Assembly (NCBI GenBank): GCA_963754445.1
Contig: CAVWFT010000001.1
Coordinates: 1-64,000, forward strand
Reading direction: 5' to 3'
Length of the DNA stretch: 64,000 bases
DNA from: Bog-473 sp963754445
GTDB lineage: Bacteria > Actinomycetota > Acidimicrobiia > Acidimicrobiales > RAAP-2
Shown: one piece after another, positions 16,279 to 24,543 of the stretch
Layout of the letters: every line of letters begins with the position of its first letter
How positions within the stretch are numbered: position 1 is the stretch's first letter
Position numbers and translations under genes: made by a program
Notes under the pieces: model-generated
What the model was told of the DNA's origin: nothing
What the model saw: only the letters and a program-made list of their open reading frames with translations
The model's database searches: none

Positions 16279-17253
16279 ATGGCGATCGGCAAGATCTGGG
16301 TGGTGGCCGAGGTGGCCGAAAGCGGAGCCCCGACCCCCGTCACCCTCGAACTGTTGACCGAGGCGCGCACCGTGGGTTCCACGGTCGAGGCCGTCGCCTG
16401 GGGGGCCGACGTGTCCTCCCTGGCCGGTCCGCTCGGCGAGTACGGGGCCACGACGGTCTATGACGTCGGCGATCTGGGTGGCGCCCTGCCCGGCGTGCCC
16501 GTCGCCGCTGCGCTGGCCGAGCTGGTCAAGGGCGGCAACGCACCGGACGTGATCCTCTTCCCCGCCACCTACGAGGGCCGCGACATCGCCGGCCGGCTCT
16601 CGGTGAAGCTCGACAAGCCGGTGCTGACCAACGTGACCGGCCTGGTCGAGGACGGGGGCAGCCTGTCGAGCCAACATCCCGTGTTCGGCGGCAGCCAGAT
16701 CGTGACGGCGACCTTCACCGGTTCGGGTCCGGGCCTCTTCGTCATCCGGGCCAAGTCGTTCGCGGCCGAGCCTTCCGGTGGTGCGGCGGCGGCCGTCACG
16801 GCCGCTCCCGTGCCCGATGTGGCCTCGACCAACACGGCCAAGATCGTGGAGCGTCATGTCGAGGAGCGCAGCGGTCCCAAGCTCGACGAAGCCGCCGTGG
16901 TGGTCTCCGGAGGCCGCGGCCTCGGTGAGGCGTCCAACTACGAGCTGATCGAGGAGCTGGCCAAGCTCCTCCACGGTGCGGCGGGTGCCTCCCGGGCCAT
17001 CGTCGACGCCGGATGGGTCCCCTATTCGCACCAGGTCGGTCAGACCGGCAAGACCGTGAAGCCGACGGTCTACGTGGCCTGTGGCATCTCGGGCGCTACG
17101 CAGCACCTGGTGGGCATGAAGGGTTCCAAGAACATCATCGCCATCAACAAGGACTCCGAGGCACCGATCTTCTCGGTGGCCGACCTCGGGATCGTGGGCG
17201 ACGTGCACAAGGTCCTGCCGGCCTTGATCGAGGCGCTCAAAGCCAAGGGCTGA
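16279..17253 (+). CDS. etfA: Electron transfer flavoprotein, alpha subunit
   Basis: FAD-binding subunit of ETF, 324 residues. The C-terminal domain has the FAD signature around AIVDAGWVPYSHQVGQTGKT and VYVACGISGATQHL, then IIAINKDSEAPIFSVADLG and GDVHKVLPALIEAL, all typical. The N-terminal domain contributes to the dimer interface. One nucleotide after etfB. 170 bp of gene-free DNA follows before the MBOAT gene, GC rich with no clear terminator. Confidence 0.95.
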   Translation: MAIGKIWVVAEVAESGAPTPVTLELLTEARTVGSTVEAVAWGADVSSLAGPLGEYGATTVYDVGDLGGALPGVPVAAALAELVKGGNAPDVILFPATYEGRDIAGRLSVKLDKPVLTNVTGLVEDGGSLSSQHPVFGGSQIVTATFTGSGPGLFVIRAKSFAAEPSGGAAAAVTAAPVPDVASTNTAKIVERHVEERSGPKLDEAAVVVSGGRGLGEASNYELIEELAKLLHGAAGASRAIVDAGWVPYSHQVGQTGKTVKPTVYVACGISGATQHLVGMKGSKNIIAINKDSEAPIFSVADLGIVGDVHKVLPALIEALKAKG

Positions 17254-17423
17254 GCAGATCCTCCGGACCTCCTCACGGCAGGTCCTGCATCGGGGCGGCG
17301 AGGTCGGTACCCCACCGGTAAGCGGGTCGGCGTGCCGCGCCGGCGCGCGCCCACGGGCAGAGTGCATCCAAGAGCGGGTGGGTCGGCTGTATCTTCGGCT
17401 GGTTCGCTAGGACCCCCCAACCG

Positions 17424-18851
17424 ATGCTCTTTCCCACAATCGACTTCGCCATCTTCTTTGCCGTCGCCTTTTCGGTGAACTGGTTGCTCAACCCCTACGC
17501 GGGTTGGTGGAAGCTCGCGATGATCGGGCTGAGTTACGTCTTCTACGGCTGGGTCGGCTGGAGCTACTGCCTACTGCTGCTCGCCACCACGGTCGTGGCC
17601 TACAGCGGCGGCATCGCGGTGCACCGGGCGCAGGGCGAGCGATCGCGGCGGATCGCCATGGGCGTGGCCGTCGGCGTGCTGCTCGGGATCCTGGCCTGGT
17701 TCAAGTACTACGGCTTCGTCTCGGTCAACCTGGACAACCTGACCCACGCCATCGGGTTCGGGCGGGCCGTGCCCCTCCTGCAGGTGGCGCTGCCCATCGC
17801 CATCTCGTTCTTCACCTTCATGGCGATCAGCTACGTGATCGACATCTACCGGCGTCAGCTCGAGCCGGCCCGACCGCTCGACTTCGCCCTCTACATCTCG
17901 TTCTTCCCGCACCTGCTGGCCGGACCGATTGTGCGGGGGACCGAGCTCCTGCCCCAGATCCGCCGCCGGCGTGATCCGGTGAACATCGACTACACGCGGG
18001 CCTTCTGGCTCATCATGGCCGGCCTCTTCAAGAAGGTCGTGATCTCGTCGTACGTGTCGAGCGACATCGTCCAGCCGGTCTTCACCTCGCCGAGTCAGCA
18101 TTCCGCGCCCGAGGCGATCTTCGCGGCCTGGGGCTACGCGGTGCAGATCTACTGCGACTTCAGCGGGTACACCGACATCGCGATCGGGCTGGCTCTCCTG
18201 CTGGGGTTCCGTTTCCCGCAGAACTTCAACGCGCCCTACACGGCGCGCAACCTGCAGGACTTCTGGCGTCGCTGGCACATGACGCTGTCGCGCTGGCTGC
18301 GTGACTATCTCTACATCCCCCTCGGCGGCAGCGCGGGTGGGGAGGTCCAGACGGTGCGCAACATCATGATCACCATGGTGCTGGGCGGCCTCTGGCACGG
18401 CGCCGCCTGGACGTTCGTGATCTGGGGCGCCCTCCAGGGCGTCGGGCAGTCGTTCGCCCACGTGCGCCGGCTCAGCCGGGAGCGTCGCGGGCTGCCCCCG
18501 GTGGCCGACGGGCCGGTGCGGATCTGGGTCCAACGCTTCTTGACCTTCCAGTACGTGTGCCTGGGCTGGGTCTTCTTCAACGCGTCCGGGACGGCGCAGG
18601 CCTTCGCTGTCCTGGGCCGGGTCCTCGACGGCTGGGGTCAGCCTTCGCCCCTGGTCACACCGCTGCTGGTGATCGTCATCGCCGGGACCCTGGCCCTGCA
18701 GTTCGTGCCCGATCTGACCGTGTCACGGCTGCAGTCGCTCTTCTCGTACCAGCGGACCTGGATCCAGGTCGGCGTGCTCGCCGTCGGCCTGCTCGCGGTC
18801 ACCACCTACGGCCCGGTCGGCGTGGCCCCGTTCATCTACTACCGCTTCTGA
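17424..18851 (+). CDS. MBOAT-family O-acyltransferase (AlgI-like)
   Basis: A 475-residue polytopic membrane protein of the MBOAT family, AlgI/DltB branch, which moves acyl groups across or at the membrane onto extracellular glycans. Family segments visible: FPHLLAGPIVR, FSGYTDIAIGLALLLGF, NAPYTARNLQDFWRRWHMTL, LYIPLGG and the catalytic-His motif GGLWHGAAW. About ten hydrophobic helices. The stop shares its last nucleotide with the start of a membrane-anchored SGNH hydrolase, a pairing like AlgI with AlgJ/AlgX, so the pair probably acetylates a secreted polysaccharide, wall polymer or glycolipid. Substrate unknown. Confidence 0.9.
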   Translation: MLFPTIDFAIFFAVAFSVNWLLNPYAGWWKLAMIGLSYVFYGWVGWSYCLLLLATTVVAYSGGIAVHRAQGERSRRIAMGVAVGVLLGILAWFKYYGFVSVNLDNLTHAIGFGRAVPLLQVALPIAISFFTFMAISYVIDIYRRQLEPARPLDFALYISFFPHLLAGPIVRGTELLPQIRRRRDPVNIDYTRAFWLIMAGLFKKVVISSYVSSDIVQPVFTSPSQHSAPEAIFAAWGYAVQIYCDFSGYTDIAIGLALLLGFRFPQNFNAPYTARNLQDFWRRWHMTLSRWLRDYLYIPLGGSAGGEVQTVRNIMITMVLGGLWHGAAWTFVIWGALQGVGQSFAHVRRLSRERRGLPPVADGPVRIWVQRFLTFQYVCLGWVFFNASGTAQAFAVLGRVLDGWGQPSPLVTPLLVIVIAGTLALQFVPDLTVSRLQSLFSYQRTWIQVGVLAVGLLAVTTYGPVGVAPFIYYRF

Positions 18852-19909
18852 TGGCGACGTACGACGAACCCCGGACCCGGAGCGACCCGGCGGCGGACCC
18901 GCTGGACGGCCGGCTGCGCGCCCCCTGGACCAAGGTCCTGAGCATCGCCGTGTGCGCGTTCATCGTCTGGTTCGTGCTCTTCGCGCCGACGCTGCAACAC
19001 AATGCGCAGGTGTCGCCGGTGGGGAAGCGGCGCACCGTCGCGCTCGACATCGTCGGGCCGGTGGCGGCGTTCAGCCGGGTCACCCAGCTGTCGCGGATCG
19101 TCTCGGCCACCGGGCGCGAGAACCAGAAGCCCGGCGGCACGGTGGGCCTCACCGTGTCGGGTCCGCGCCCCGACAGGGGCAAGCACCCGGCGGGTACGCA
19201 ACCCGCGTCGGGCTCGGGTACCGCGCCCGACACGCCCACCACGGTCCCGCCCAACCCCAAGATGCCGACGGCGGCCGAACCGCTGCGCGTCCTGATCGTC
19301 GGCGACTCGCTCGGCCTCGACATGGGTGGGGCGCTGCAGGATGACCTGTCGAGCACCGGCGTCGTCAATGCCGCGCTCGACGCACGGGAGAGCACGGGCC
19401 TGGTCCGACCGGACTACTTCGACTGGCCGGCGGAGCTGACGGCCGATCTCAAGACGGTGTCGCCCCAGGTCGTAGTGATCATGATCGGGGCCAACGACGC
19501 CCAGGACTTCCTCGGTCCACCCGACGTGCCCTTCACGTCACCGCAGTGGAATCCGATGTACGCGCAGCGGGTGGCCTCGTTCATGGCCCTGGCCCAGAGC
19601 GGCGGGGCCACCGTCATCTGGGTCGGCATGCCTCCCATGCAGAACCCGGCGCTGAGCGCGCAGATGACGGACATCGACGCCATCGTCCAGAGACAGGCCG
19701 CCGCGGCCAAGCCGCCGGTGAACTACATCAGCACCTTCAAGTCCCTGGCGACACCGCAGGGCGGCTACACCGCGTTCGTCACCAACGGTGCCGGCCAGGT
19801 GGTGAACGTGCGCACGCCCGACGGCACCCACCTGACGCCGGGCGGGAGCCAGGTCGTGGCGCAGCAGGTGATCAGCGAGCTCGGGACTCTCGGGTACCGC
19901 ATTCCCTGA
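18851..19909 (+). CDS. Membrane-anchored SGNH/GDSL hydrolase (acetyltransferase partner)
   Basis: A 352-residue protein with a single N-terminal membrane helix (about 27-46), a low-complexity Pro/Thr/Gly linker (about 100-140), then an extracytoplasmic SGNH domain. Block I is VGDSLGLDMGG with nucleophile Ser153, block III is IGANDAQD, and the Asp/His dyad lies in DGTHLTPGG near the C-terminus. Coupled to the MBOAT gene by a TGATG overlap. By analogy with AlgJ/AlgX and PatB, it probably completes O-acetyl transfer from the MBOAT intermediate, or removes acetyl groups. Confidence 0.85.
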   Translation: MATYDEPRTRSDPAADPLDGRLRAPWTKVLSIAVCAFIVWFVLFAPTLQHNAQVSPVGKRRTVALDIVGPVAAFSRVTQLSRIVSATGRENQKPGGTVGLTVSGPRPDRGKHPAGTQPASGSGTAPDTPTTVPPNPKMPTAAEPLRVLIVGDSLGLDMGGALQDDLSSTGVVNAALDARESTGLVRPDYFDWPAELTADLKTVSPQVVVIMIGANDAQDFLGPPDVPFTSPQWNPMYAQRVASFMALAQSGGATVIWVGMPPMQNPALSAQMTDIDAIVQRQAAAAKPPVNYISTFKSLATPQGGYTAFVTNGAGQVVNVRTPDGTHLTPGGSQVVAQQVISELGTLGYRIP

Positions 19910-19938
19910 CGGGATCGTGCCGGTCGGGTCGGTTCACC

Positions 19939-20862
19939 TCAGGCGGATTGCTCGAATGTCGGCTCGTCGCTCTTCTCGGTCGGGCTGAACGCGCCGGCCC
20001 GGCGGGGGCGCACGTAGACGAGCCAGTAGACGGCGGCGGCCACGAGGACGGCGCCGCAGGTCCATCCGAGAGCTGTCGTTCCCAGGCCGACGTACTTGAG
20101 ACCAGAGGCGAAGATCACGAACGTGATGAACGGGCGGATGTAGCGGTCGGGCGCACACGACGAGATGAGAGAACCGACCAACACGGCCGGGATGGAGCCG
20201 ATGACGATGGAGATCGTCACGCCGAACTCCACGTGACCGAAGGCCAGCGCACCCAGGGCGGCTGCGGCCGTCAAGGGGACCGCCTGGGTGAGGTCGGTGC
20301 CGACCAGCTGGTTGGCACCGATCATGGGATACAAGAAGAGCAGCAGGACGATCATCAGCGAACCCGAGCCGACCGACGTCATCCCCACGATGAACCCGCC
20401 GACGAGCCCGATGCAGACGGTGGGCAGCGGGTGCACGACGAGCTCACCGATGAGGCCCGTGCGCTCTTGACCGCCGCGCTTGTCGAGGAAGGCGCGGAAG
20501 ACCATGGCCGCCGCGCCCATCAGGAGGGCGGCGCCGAGGATGATCTCGACGTTGTCCTCGGCCGACTTCGAGTTGCCCAGGAGGTGCAGGACGTAGCTCC
20601 CCACCAGGGCGGCGGGGACCGAACCGAGAACCATCCATCCGACCAGCGAGTAGTTCACCGTGCGCTTGGTCATATGGACCACCGCACCCACCGGGCGCAT
20701 CAGGACGGCGGCGACCAGGTCGCTCGAAATGGCCGTCGAGGGTTTGACCCCGAAGAAGAGGATCAACATCGGCGTCATCAGCGCGCCGCCCCCGGCCCCG
20801 GTCATCCCGACCAGGAACCCCACGATGGCACTGCCCAACACGATGTAAGGATCGATCGACAT
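19939..20862 (-). CDS. TauE/SafE-family membrane exporter
   Basis: A 307-residue polytopic membrane protein of the TauE/SafE (DUF81) family, which export sulfite or sulfonate-related anions or move other small anions. The first repeat carries GFLVGMTGAGGGALMTP, and a matching GFIVGMTSVGSGSLMI occurs in the second half, the internal duplication typical of the family. About eight helices. ATG at 20862 (MSIDPYIVLG) was chosen because the helix begins there and a GGAG lies upstream; a longer start at 20967 adds an unconvincing Pro/Arg-rich stretch. No sulfur-oxidation gene is next to it. Confidence 0.85.
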   Translation of the reverse strand: MSIDPYIVLGSAIVGFLVGMTGAGGGALMTPMLILFFGVKPSTAISSDLVAAVLMRPVGAVVHMTKRTVNYSLVGWMVLGSVPAALVGSYVLHLLGNSKSAEDNVEIILGAALLMGAAAMVFRAFLDKRGGQERTGLIGELVVHPLPTVCIGLVGGFIVGMTSVGSGSLMIVLLLFLYPMIGANQLVGTDLTQAVPLTAAAALGALAFGHVEFGVTISIVIGSIPAVLVGSLISSCAPDRYIRPFITFVIFASGLKYVGLGTTALGWTCGAVLVAAAVYWLVYVRPRRAGAFSPTEKSDEPTFEQSA

Positions 20863-21008
20863 GGCTGGCTCCGGTCCGTCGGTTTCAGCAGGTCCCCCAG
20901 TCATCCGATGGGGACTCGGGGGGCGAGCGTAGTCATCGCGCCGGTCGCGATTCTCGGGCGACGGCAAAAGTGGAGGTCAGAGGCGGCGCCGCCGAGCCGA
21001 CCGGGAGC

Positions 21009-21719
21009 TCACACCAGGGGCCATGGATACGGCGGCCACTCGCCGTCGTCCACCAGCTCGGGCAGTGCCTCCAGGCTGAGCAGCCACGAGACACGATCGA
21101 GCGTGGCCGCCACCTCGGGTGGTTCGATCAACTCGCACAGGGCGGTCGGCGGACCGTCGTTCGAGAGCCGGGTGAGGTCGTCGAGGAGGGCCGGGGCCAG
21201 CGGAGCGCCACCGAAGTCCCAGATCACCGTCCGGAGCTTGTCGTGCTCGTTGAAGCACAGCCCGTTGTCGATGGCCCAGAGCCGGTCCTCGGCCAGCAAG
21301 ACGTGGCCGCTCTTGCGGTCGGCGTTGTTGGCCACGACGTCGAAGGCGCCGAGCTGCATGAGGACCGGATGCCATTTCGGCTCGTCGCGCAGCGTGAAGT
21401 AGTGCGAGGTGCCGTCCTCGTGGACGAAGCGCTGGACCGAACCCGGACCGAAGGGGCCCTCGGGCCGCAAGACCGTCTCGGGTACGAGGCCCCAGCCGAG
21501 GCTTTCGGACAGCACGTACGCGGCCACTTCGCGGCGGAACAGGCCGCCCGGAAAGTCCCACAACGGGCGTTCGCCCTTGTGCGGTTTGTAGACGCCGAGC
21601 AGTTCGTCCTCGCCCAATGTGCACGTCACCAGCAAGGTGGCATTCGAGCTCCCGGCAATGCGCCCGTGCACCTCCATCGCCCCCTCGGTGAGGATGCGCT
21701 CGACGGCGGTGTCGGACAC
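21009..21719 (-). CDS. SCO1664-family kinase-like protein
   Basis: A 236-residue protein of the actinobacterial SCO1664 family, distantly related to PI3/4-kinase-like folds. Visible segments: LLGVYKPHKGERPLWDFPGG (Lys in the P-loop-like strand), GAFDVVANNADRKSGHVL (catalytic-loop-like, with Asn/Asp/Arg) and AIDNGLCFNEHDK (Asp metal site). These fit an ATP-dependent kinase or ligase, but no substrate is known. GTG start, 5 nt after the DUF3090 stop. Third gene of a trio (phosphatase, DUF3090, SCO1664) that in mycobacteria lies next to mycothiol ligase mshC; mshC is absent here. Confidence 0.8.
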   Translation of the reverse strand: MSDTAVERILTEGAMEVHGRIAGSSNATLLVTCTLGEDELLGVYKPHKGERPLWDFPGGLFRREVAAYVLSESLGWGLVPETVLRPEGPFGPGSVQRFVHEDGTSHYFTLRDEPKWHPVLMQLGAFDVVANNADRKSGHVLLAEDRLWAIDNGLCFNEHDKLRTVIWDFGGAPLAPALLDDLTRLSNDGPPTALCELIEPPEVAATLDRVSWLLSLEALPELVDDGEWPPYPWPLV

Positions 21720-21724
21720 GGTCG

Positions 21725-22237
21725 CTACGTGGCCGGCGGGCGATGCCCGTTCGTGCGCGGGCAGTCGTGACCGGCGGGATCGAGGGGGAGGGCACACAGC
21801 GGGCAGGGCGGACGCCCGGACTCGACCAAGAGCGTGGCGTGGATGGCGAAAGCGGCCGCCTGCTCGCGGGTGAGGGCCACCCGCAGGACGTGGCCGGTGT
21901 TCTCGTCCTCGTCTTCCTCCTCCACGCCGATCTCCTCGAGAACGACGACGACGCGGTCCAGCTCCTCGTCGTAGGAGACGCCGATGGTGCCGACGACCCA
22001 CTCGAAGTCCTCGGTCCCGTAGAACTCGAGGTCCTCGGGCAGGTGACCGGGCCGGCCCAGCTCCTTGACGATGCGGCCGAGATAGCTGGCCAGCACGGCG
22101 ACCTGCTGCTTCTCGACCTTCACCGTGGTCTCGGCCAGTCCCTGGCGACAGTAGAAGAGGAAGAGACGGCTGCCCACCTCGCCCACCACTCCGACCGTGC
22201 AGTGGTCCGGCGCGTCGAAATCGTGCTCGTCGGTCAC
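21725..22237 (-). CDS. DUF3090 family protein
   Basis: A 170-residue protein matching actinobacterial DUF3090: N-terminal FDAPDHCTVGVVGEVGSRLF, then a long acidic stretch (EEIGVEEEDEDEN), and a C-terminal zinc-ribbon-like CPLCALPLDPAGHDC. The C-terminal Cys/His pattern suggests metal binding. Function unknown. GTG start overlaps the upstream phosphatase stop by 4 nt, and the SCO1664-like gene starts 5 nt after its stop, so the three proteins are made together. Confidence 0.85.
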   Translation of the reverse strand: MTDEHDFDAPDHCTVGVVGEVGSRLFLFYCRQGLAETTVKVEKQQVAVLASYLGRIVKELGRPGHLPEDLEFYGTEDFEWVVGTIGVSYDEELDRVVVVLEEIGVEEEDEDENTGHVLRVALTREQAAAFAIHATLLVESGRPPCPLCALPLDPAGHDCPRTNGHRPPAT

Positions 22238-22926
22238 GAGGGCACCAGCTCGTCGAGGGAGCCGGTCGAGTTCACGCTCAAGACGAGCGGCCCTCCGGCG
22301 CCGTAGACGATGGCGGAGATGGAGCACGGCGAGACCGTGACCCGCTGCATGAGGTCGAGCGGGATGCCGGCGGAGGCGGCCACGATCGCCTTGATGGGGT
22401 CTGCATGCGAGACCGCCACGATGGTCTCGCCCGGATGGTCGGCGACCAGGTCGAGCACGGCGTCCATGGAGCGGACGGACATCTCCGCGAACGACTCGCC
22501 GCCGGGGAACCGGAAGCCGCTCGGCCAGCGGTGGACGGCCGGCCACTCCTTGGTCTTGTACAAGCGGCTGAGGCGTTGTTCGGTCCAGTCCCCGACGTCG
22601 GCCTCGATGAGTCCGACACAGGTCCGCACGCGGAGCCCGAGCGCCTTGGCGATCGGGGCGGCGGTCTCGCGGGTGCGCTCGAGGGGCGAGGCATAGATGG
22701 CCGTCGGGGCCTTGGGGAGCGTGGCGATCCGTTCCGCGGCCACGTCGGCCTGGGCCTGGCCCTTGGGAGCCAGATGGAGTCCCGGAGCCTGACCGGGCAG
22801 CACCTTGCCCGTGGTCGGCGTCGTCCCGTGGCGCACCAGGAGCACCAGGGTCGACGGGGGCGGCTTGTGACCGCTCCCGCGACGCGTGGCGGAGCGGGCA
22901 GTCGTTGAGCGGGCAGAAGTCGGCAC
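22234..22926 (-). CDS. Histidine phosphatase superfamily protein (MSMEG_4193-like)
   Basis: Phosphoglycerate-mutase-like phosphatase. The active-site RHG lies in LVLLVRHGTTPTT and the second catalytic His in IVAVSHADPIK; the Arg of SPLERTRETA completes the phosphate pocket. It probably removes phosphate from a small molecule; the substrate is unknown. First gene of the conserved trio with DUF3090 and SCO1664. The start is uncertain: an ATG at 22953 would overlap the divergent UdgB start, so the in-frame GTG at 22926 was preferred. About 30 Ser/Thr/Arg-rich residues precede the catalytic core in either case. Confidence 0.82.
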   Translation of the reverse strand: MPTSARSTTARSATRRGSGHKPPPSTLVLLVRHGTTPTTGKVLPGQAPGLHLAPKGQAQADVAAERIATLPKAPTAIYASPLERTRETAAPIAKALGLRVRTCVGLIEADVGDWTEQRLSRLYKTKEWPAVHRWPSGFRFPGGESFAEMSVRSMDAVLDLVADHPGETIVAVSHADPIKAIVAASAGIPLDLMQRVTVSPCSISAIVYGAGGPLVLSVNSTGSLDELVPS

Positions 22927-22951
22927 GGGCAGCCATCGTAGGCTCTGCTCC

Positions 22952-23710
22952 ATGGCAGCCGACCGGGGTCCCGGGGACTCGCTCAGCTCGGTGCAACGGG
23001 AGGTGGCCGCCTGCCGGCGTTGCCCGCGACTGGTGGCCTGGCGCGAGGAGGTGGCGCGGACGGGCCGCGCCTCGTACGCGGGCCAGACCTACTGGGGTCG
23101 TGGCGTGCCGGGATTCGGCGACCCCGATGCTGCGCTCGTGCTGGTCGGTCTGGCGCCCGCCGCGCACGGGGCCAACCGCACCGGGCGCATGTTCACCGGC
23201 GACCGTTCCGGGGACTGGCTCTTCGCCGCCCTCTACAAGGCGGGGTTCGCCTCCCAGCCGACCAGCACCTTCGCCGCCGACGGCCTGACCCTGACCCGTG
23301 CCTACATCACGGCCACCGTCCACTGCGCGCCGCCGGACAACAAGCCGACGCCGGACGAGCGGGCGCGCTGCGCGCCCTTCCTGGCCCGCGAGGTGCACCT
23401 GCTCCGCCGCGCCGTCGTGGTCGTGGCGCTCGGGCAGGTGGCATGGAACGCGCTTGGTTCGTTCTACGGGCTCCGGCCCCGGCCCGCCTTCGGACATCTG
23501 GCCGAGACGGTGCTGCCCGGGCCCGCCTCGCCCCCCAAACCCGCCACGCCCGCCGCCCCCGCCGCCCCCGCCGCCCCCGTCCATCTGCTCGGCTCGTACC
23601 ACCCGAGCCAGCAGAACACCTTCACGGGGAAGCTGACCGAGCCCATGTTCGACGCCGTGTTCACCCGGGCCAACGAGCTCATCGCCCAGGCTCAGGACAC
23701 GAGGTCGTAG
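22952..23710 (+). CDS. udgB: Type-5 uracil-DNA glycosylase (UdgB)
   Basis: Fe-S DNA repair enzyme that removes uracil and other deaminated bases. Family-5 motif GLAPAAHGANRTGRMFTGD (about 66-84) and the C-terminal HPSQQNTFTGKLT are both present. The four cluster cysteines appear to be Cys21, Cys24, Cys125 and Cys140. A proline/alanine-rich insertion (repeated APA units, from a 9-bp DNA repeat around 23545-23580) lies before the last motif and looks like a lineage-specific loop. ATG at 22952 begins right before the first cysteine domain. Its 3' end overlaps the convergent kinase gene by 19 bp. Confidence 0.9.
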   Translation: MAADRGPGDSLSSVQREVAACRRCPRLVAWREEVARTGRASYAGQTYWGRGVPGFGDPDAALVLVGLAPAAHGANRTGRMFTGDRSGDWLFAALYKAGFASQPTSTFAADGLTLTRAYITATVHCAPPDNKPTPDERARCAPFLAREVHLLRRAVVVVALGQVAWNALGSFYGLRPRPAFGHLAETVLPGPASPPKPATPAAPAAPAAPVHLLGSYHPSQQNTFTGKLTEPMFDAVFTRANELIAQAQDTRS

Positions 23711-24480
23711 AGCAGCCGGAAGAACGCGATGCGCTCGGGGTCGGGGTCGATCCCGTAGCCCTCGTAGAAACACGGTTCGAGCTCGGGACCGAAGTTCCAC
23801 CCCGCACTCCAGGCGCCCACGGCCACGTCCCACCAGCGGTCGGCCGCGCCGAGTTCGCCCAGGTCGACGTACCCGCACACCCGGCCGCGGTCGAGCAGGA
23901 CATTGGGAGCGCAGTAGTCGCCGTGGCACACCACGAGGTCCTCGTCGCCGGGGCGGTTGGACTCGAGTCGGGCCAGGGCGCCGGCCGGGGTGAGGCCGGC
24001 GTGGATGTCGTGGAAGCCGGCCGGATCGACCTGGTCGAGATGGATCCGGCGCGCCACATGCGCGAGGGCCCGTTCGACCTCGAAGCGAAAGGGGCACCAT
24101 TCCTCGCCCACGGCCTCGTGGAAGCGTCGGAGTCCGCGACCCATCGCGTGCACCAGCGCGGGCAGGTCCGCCCTCCATATGGGGTCGGTGGCGTCTCGAC
24201 CCCGGAGCGCGTCGGTGATCAGGACCGAGATGCCACCGACGTGCTCGACCTGCACCACCCGCGGGACCGGTAGGTAGGCGCTGGCCCAGATCATCCGCTC
24301 GGCCTCCCCGTCCAGCGTCGGGTAGCCGCCTGCGGTGTCGACTTTGGCGAATCGTTGCGCCCCGTCGGGACCACTGAGCCGCCACGTGGTGAGGGTGGGG
24401 ACGAGCCGGTAGGCCAGCTCGGCCGTCCACCCCGGGGCCACCGCGGCCAGCACCGGCGGTGGGATCGGCCTCTCCGTCAC
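23692..24480 (-). CDS. APH(3')-like aminoglycoside/choline phosphotransferase-type kinase
   Basis: A 262-residue kinase-fold phosphotransferase. The Brenner motif is HGDYCAPN with His186, Asp188 and Asn193, and the magnesium motif is VDLGELGAADRWWD with Asp206. This second motif, with GAADRWWD, is the pattern seen in APH(3') aminoglycoside 3'-phosphotransferases, so drug phosphorylation is possible, but chromosomal relatives in environmental actinobacteria often have unknown natural substrates. The GTG start gives a normal N-lobe. Divergent from the flavin dehydrogenase with 63 bp between them. Confidence 0.75.
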   Translation of the reverse strand: MTERPIPPPVLAAVAPGWTAELAYRLVPTLTTWRLSGPDGAQRFAKVDTAGGYPTLDGEAERMIWASAYLPVPRVVQVEHVGGISVLITDALRGRDATDPIWRADLPALVHAMGRGLRRFHEAVGEEWCPFRFEVERALAHVARRIHLDQVDPAGFHDIHAGLTPAGALARLESNRPGDEDLVVCHGDYCAPNVLLDRGRVCGYVDLGELGAADRWWDVAVGAWSAGWNFGPELEPCFYEGYGIDPDPERIAFFRLLYDLVS

Positions 24481-24543
24481 GCCCGCAGGGTAGGGGCGGG
24501 TGCGCCCGGGGGCTACCGTCACGGGGACATTTTGGGAGGATGC

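Noticed and set aside
21725..24430. 901-codon minus-strand frame
   Set aside because: Only its last 170 codons (DUF3090) look like protein; the rest is shadow of UdgB and the phosphatase.
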